DNA of 64,000 nt from Owenia fusiformis (lineage: Eukaryota > Annelida > Polychaeta > Sabellida > Oweniidae), in contig CAIIXF020000010.1 of the NCBI GenBank assembly GCA_903813345.2, positions 25,508,425-25,572,424 of the forward strand, given 5' to 3'. The notes under the pieces are model-generated. The model saw nothing but the letters and a program-made list of their open reading frames with translations. It was not told the DNA's origin and did no database searches. The translations under genes and the position numbers were made by a program. Of the stretch, positions 62,838-64,000 are shown piece after piece (position 1 is the stretch's first letter; the number at the start of each line of letters is the position of its first letter).

Positions 62838-63474
62838 TGACTGGAAAACGTTAAATTAATGAAACTAAATCAGGTATAGAAAGCCGCGTTTTATCACAAA
62901 TCACCATCGCAAATCAATAACCGCTTATTTTCTCAAATGTTCGTCGTCGGGAGTAAACAATAGGCATCACATCAAATTGAAATAACTGTCGATGCTGTAA
63001 ATGCACATATGAAAAGAAACATACAATCTCGGTGTGCATGAACGTTTATATGCATCATTGATCATCAATGAAAGATATTTTGACAATATAAAATCGTAAT
63101 TTTTAGCGGGAGATATAATTCTCAACTTTAATTTACACTCCAGCCACTAATGCGCGTTCCATTCAATTTAAAACACACGAACTGAGTAGTTTAAGATGTA
63201 CCACTTGAACATAATACAAAATTGTATATGATTCTCCTCTTTGTCCACAAGAATTTAACCTTACAAAAATTGGGGTACAAAAATTATTAATTTTTAGGAA
63301 GATCGTTTTTTCCTAAATCAGAGCCACTTGTTTTGACCTTATCACTTCGTCCAGGGTGAATATATTTAATTATGAATTTCATCCTGAAAACATGCATAAG
63401 AGTTGGTTTTAGTATATTTCAACGTGAATATGAACATAAATACTGATATAATAAAAACATTCATTAATAATAAT

Positions 63475-64000
63475 AACTAGACTTTGGAAATTGAACAAGT
63501 TCAATTTCAGACTCCAGATTAAGACCTTTTTTAGCCGAGTCATCCAGAATAAGCTGAGTCATCCAAAAAAAAGATGGATGAATAAAATAGGAAGGTAGGA
63601 TAGGATAGAATAGGAAGGAACGATAGGATAGAATAAGAAAGAAGGATAGGATAGAATAAGAAGAAAGGATTTGATAGGATAGGATAGGAAGGAAAAGATA
63701 CGAAGGAAGGATAGATAGGAAGGATAGGATAGGATCAGATAGGAAGGATGGATGAATTTTTCAATATATATATATCTTTTTTTCCCATTGACTTAACATG
63801 TCAACGCCATAACTTCTGAACCGGAAGTCAGATCGAAATTTGGTTTGCAGATTCGGATTCCTGAAAAAATTCTAACCCTAATTGATAACTCATACCTTGA
63901 ATTTGGAGAACTTTTTATTTTGACATACTTTCTGGACGCCATATTTCAAAATCGGTAAGAGTAATCAAAAAATGGATGGCATATATATGAAAGGGCTGTT
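63475..64000 (+). repeat. Dispersed repeat with GGATA microsatellite, copy 2 (cut by window end)
   Basis: Same start (CTAGACTTTGGAAATTGAAC), same purine tract and same CGCCATAACTTCTGAACCGG downstream as 49171-49875. It interrupts the second exon-duplication block, whose unit 1 counterpart continues at 56510. Confidence 0.8.

Larger units (their letters stand above)
57980..63358. mobile_element. 5.4-kb DNA transposon with 69-bp TIRs and 5-bp TSD (AATAT)
   Basis: The left end 57980-58048 (CACCCTGGACGAAGTGATAA...) and the right end 63290-63358 are inverted copies with one mismatch. AATAT flanks both sides (57975-57979 and 63359-63363). The empty site is preserved in duplication unit 1 at about 56385-56389, which proves the boundaries. 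Inside lie a five-exon gene (58053-61830), a nested 2.6-kb element (58911-61501) and an 831-bp foldback (62007-62837). Without the nested insertions the core is about 1.9 kb. A CAC terminus with a 5-bp duplication is what Transib/RAG-type transposases produce, but no transposase is present, so the superfamily stays open. Confidence 0.92.

Noticed and set aside
57980-63358. Calling the 5.4-kb element a ProtoRAG/RAG transposon
   Set aside because: The 5-bp TSD and CAC start are suggestive, but there is no RAG1/RAG2-like coding sequence and the end does not match a CACAGTG-type heptamer.

Overview
The window is eukaryotic nuclear DNA from an invertebrate animal. The evidence is AT-rich sequence, short phase-consistent exons with GT-AG introns of 0.1-5 kb, a myosin motor, BTB/C2H2 zinc-finger genes, and very many small terminal-inverted-repeat and foldback transposons. 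The repeat style (GTCC/GACA-rich elements, many hairpin MITEs) and the isolated myosin motor suggest a marine lophotrochozoan, perhaps a mollusc, but the species cannot be read from the sequence.

Layout. (1) <1875-18254, minus: fifteen exons of an unconventional myosin motor, running off the left edge. Its introns hold several foldback/TIR elements. (2) 18255-29554: intergenic, repeats and no convincing gene. (3) 29555-39111, minus: a four-exon gene for a 1082-aa protein with an N-terminal CxxC..HxxH motif, a BTB-like domain, a long acidic linker and nine C2H2 fingers. (4) 39112-39535: a 424-bp divergent promoter. (5) 39536-46956, plus: a two-exon gene for an 842-aa BTB/AT-hook/eight-finger protein. 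(6) 46957-53079: intergenic, repeats. (7) 53080-55585 and upstream, minus: a GC-rich multi-exon gene with a zinc finger and a tyrosine-recombinase-like (Crypton-like) C-terminal half, carrying one frameshift. Its 5' exons sit in a tandem-duplicated block (55452-57041 and 57042 onward). (8) 57980-63358: a 5379-bp transposon with 69-bp near-identical terminal inverted repeats and a 5-bp target duplication, inserted in the second block. It carries its own five-exon, 219-aa zinc-finger gene and two nested elements. (9) 63475-64000: second copy of a repeat also found at 49171-49875.

The strongest leads are the transposon and its captured or self-encoded gene, the palindrome-rich nested element sitting exactly at that gene's 5' splice site, the duplicated exon array with incompatible phases, the exon duplication and decayed finger-exon copies in the minus-strand BTB gene, the two divergent BTB/zinc-finger genes, and a myosin motor with glutamine at the TEDS position. 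All exon models were made by eye from splice signals, phase and domain continuity; no transcript or database was consulted.
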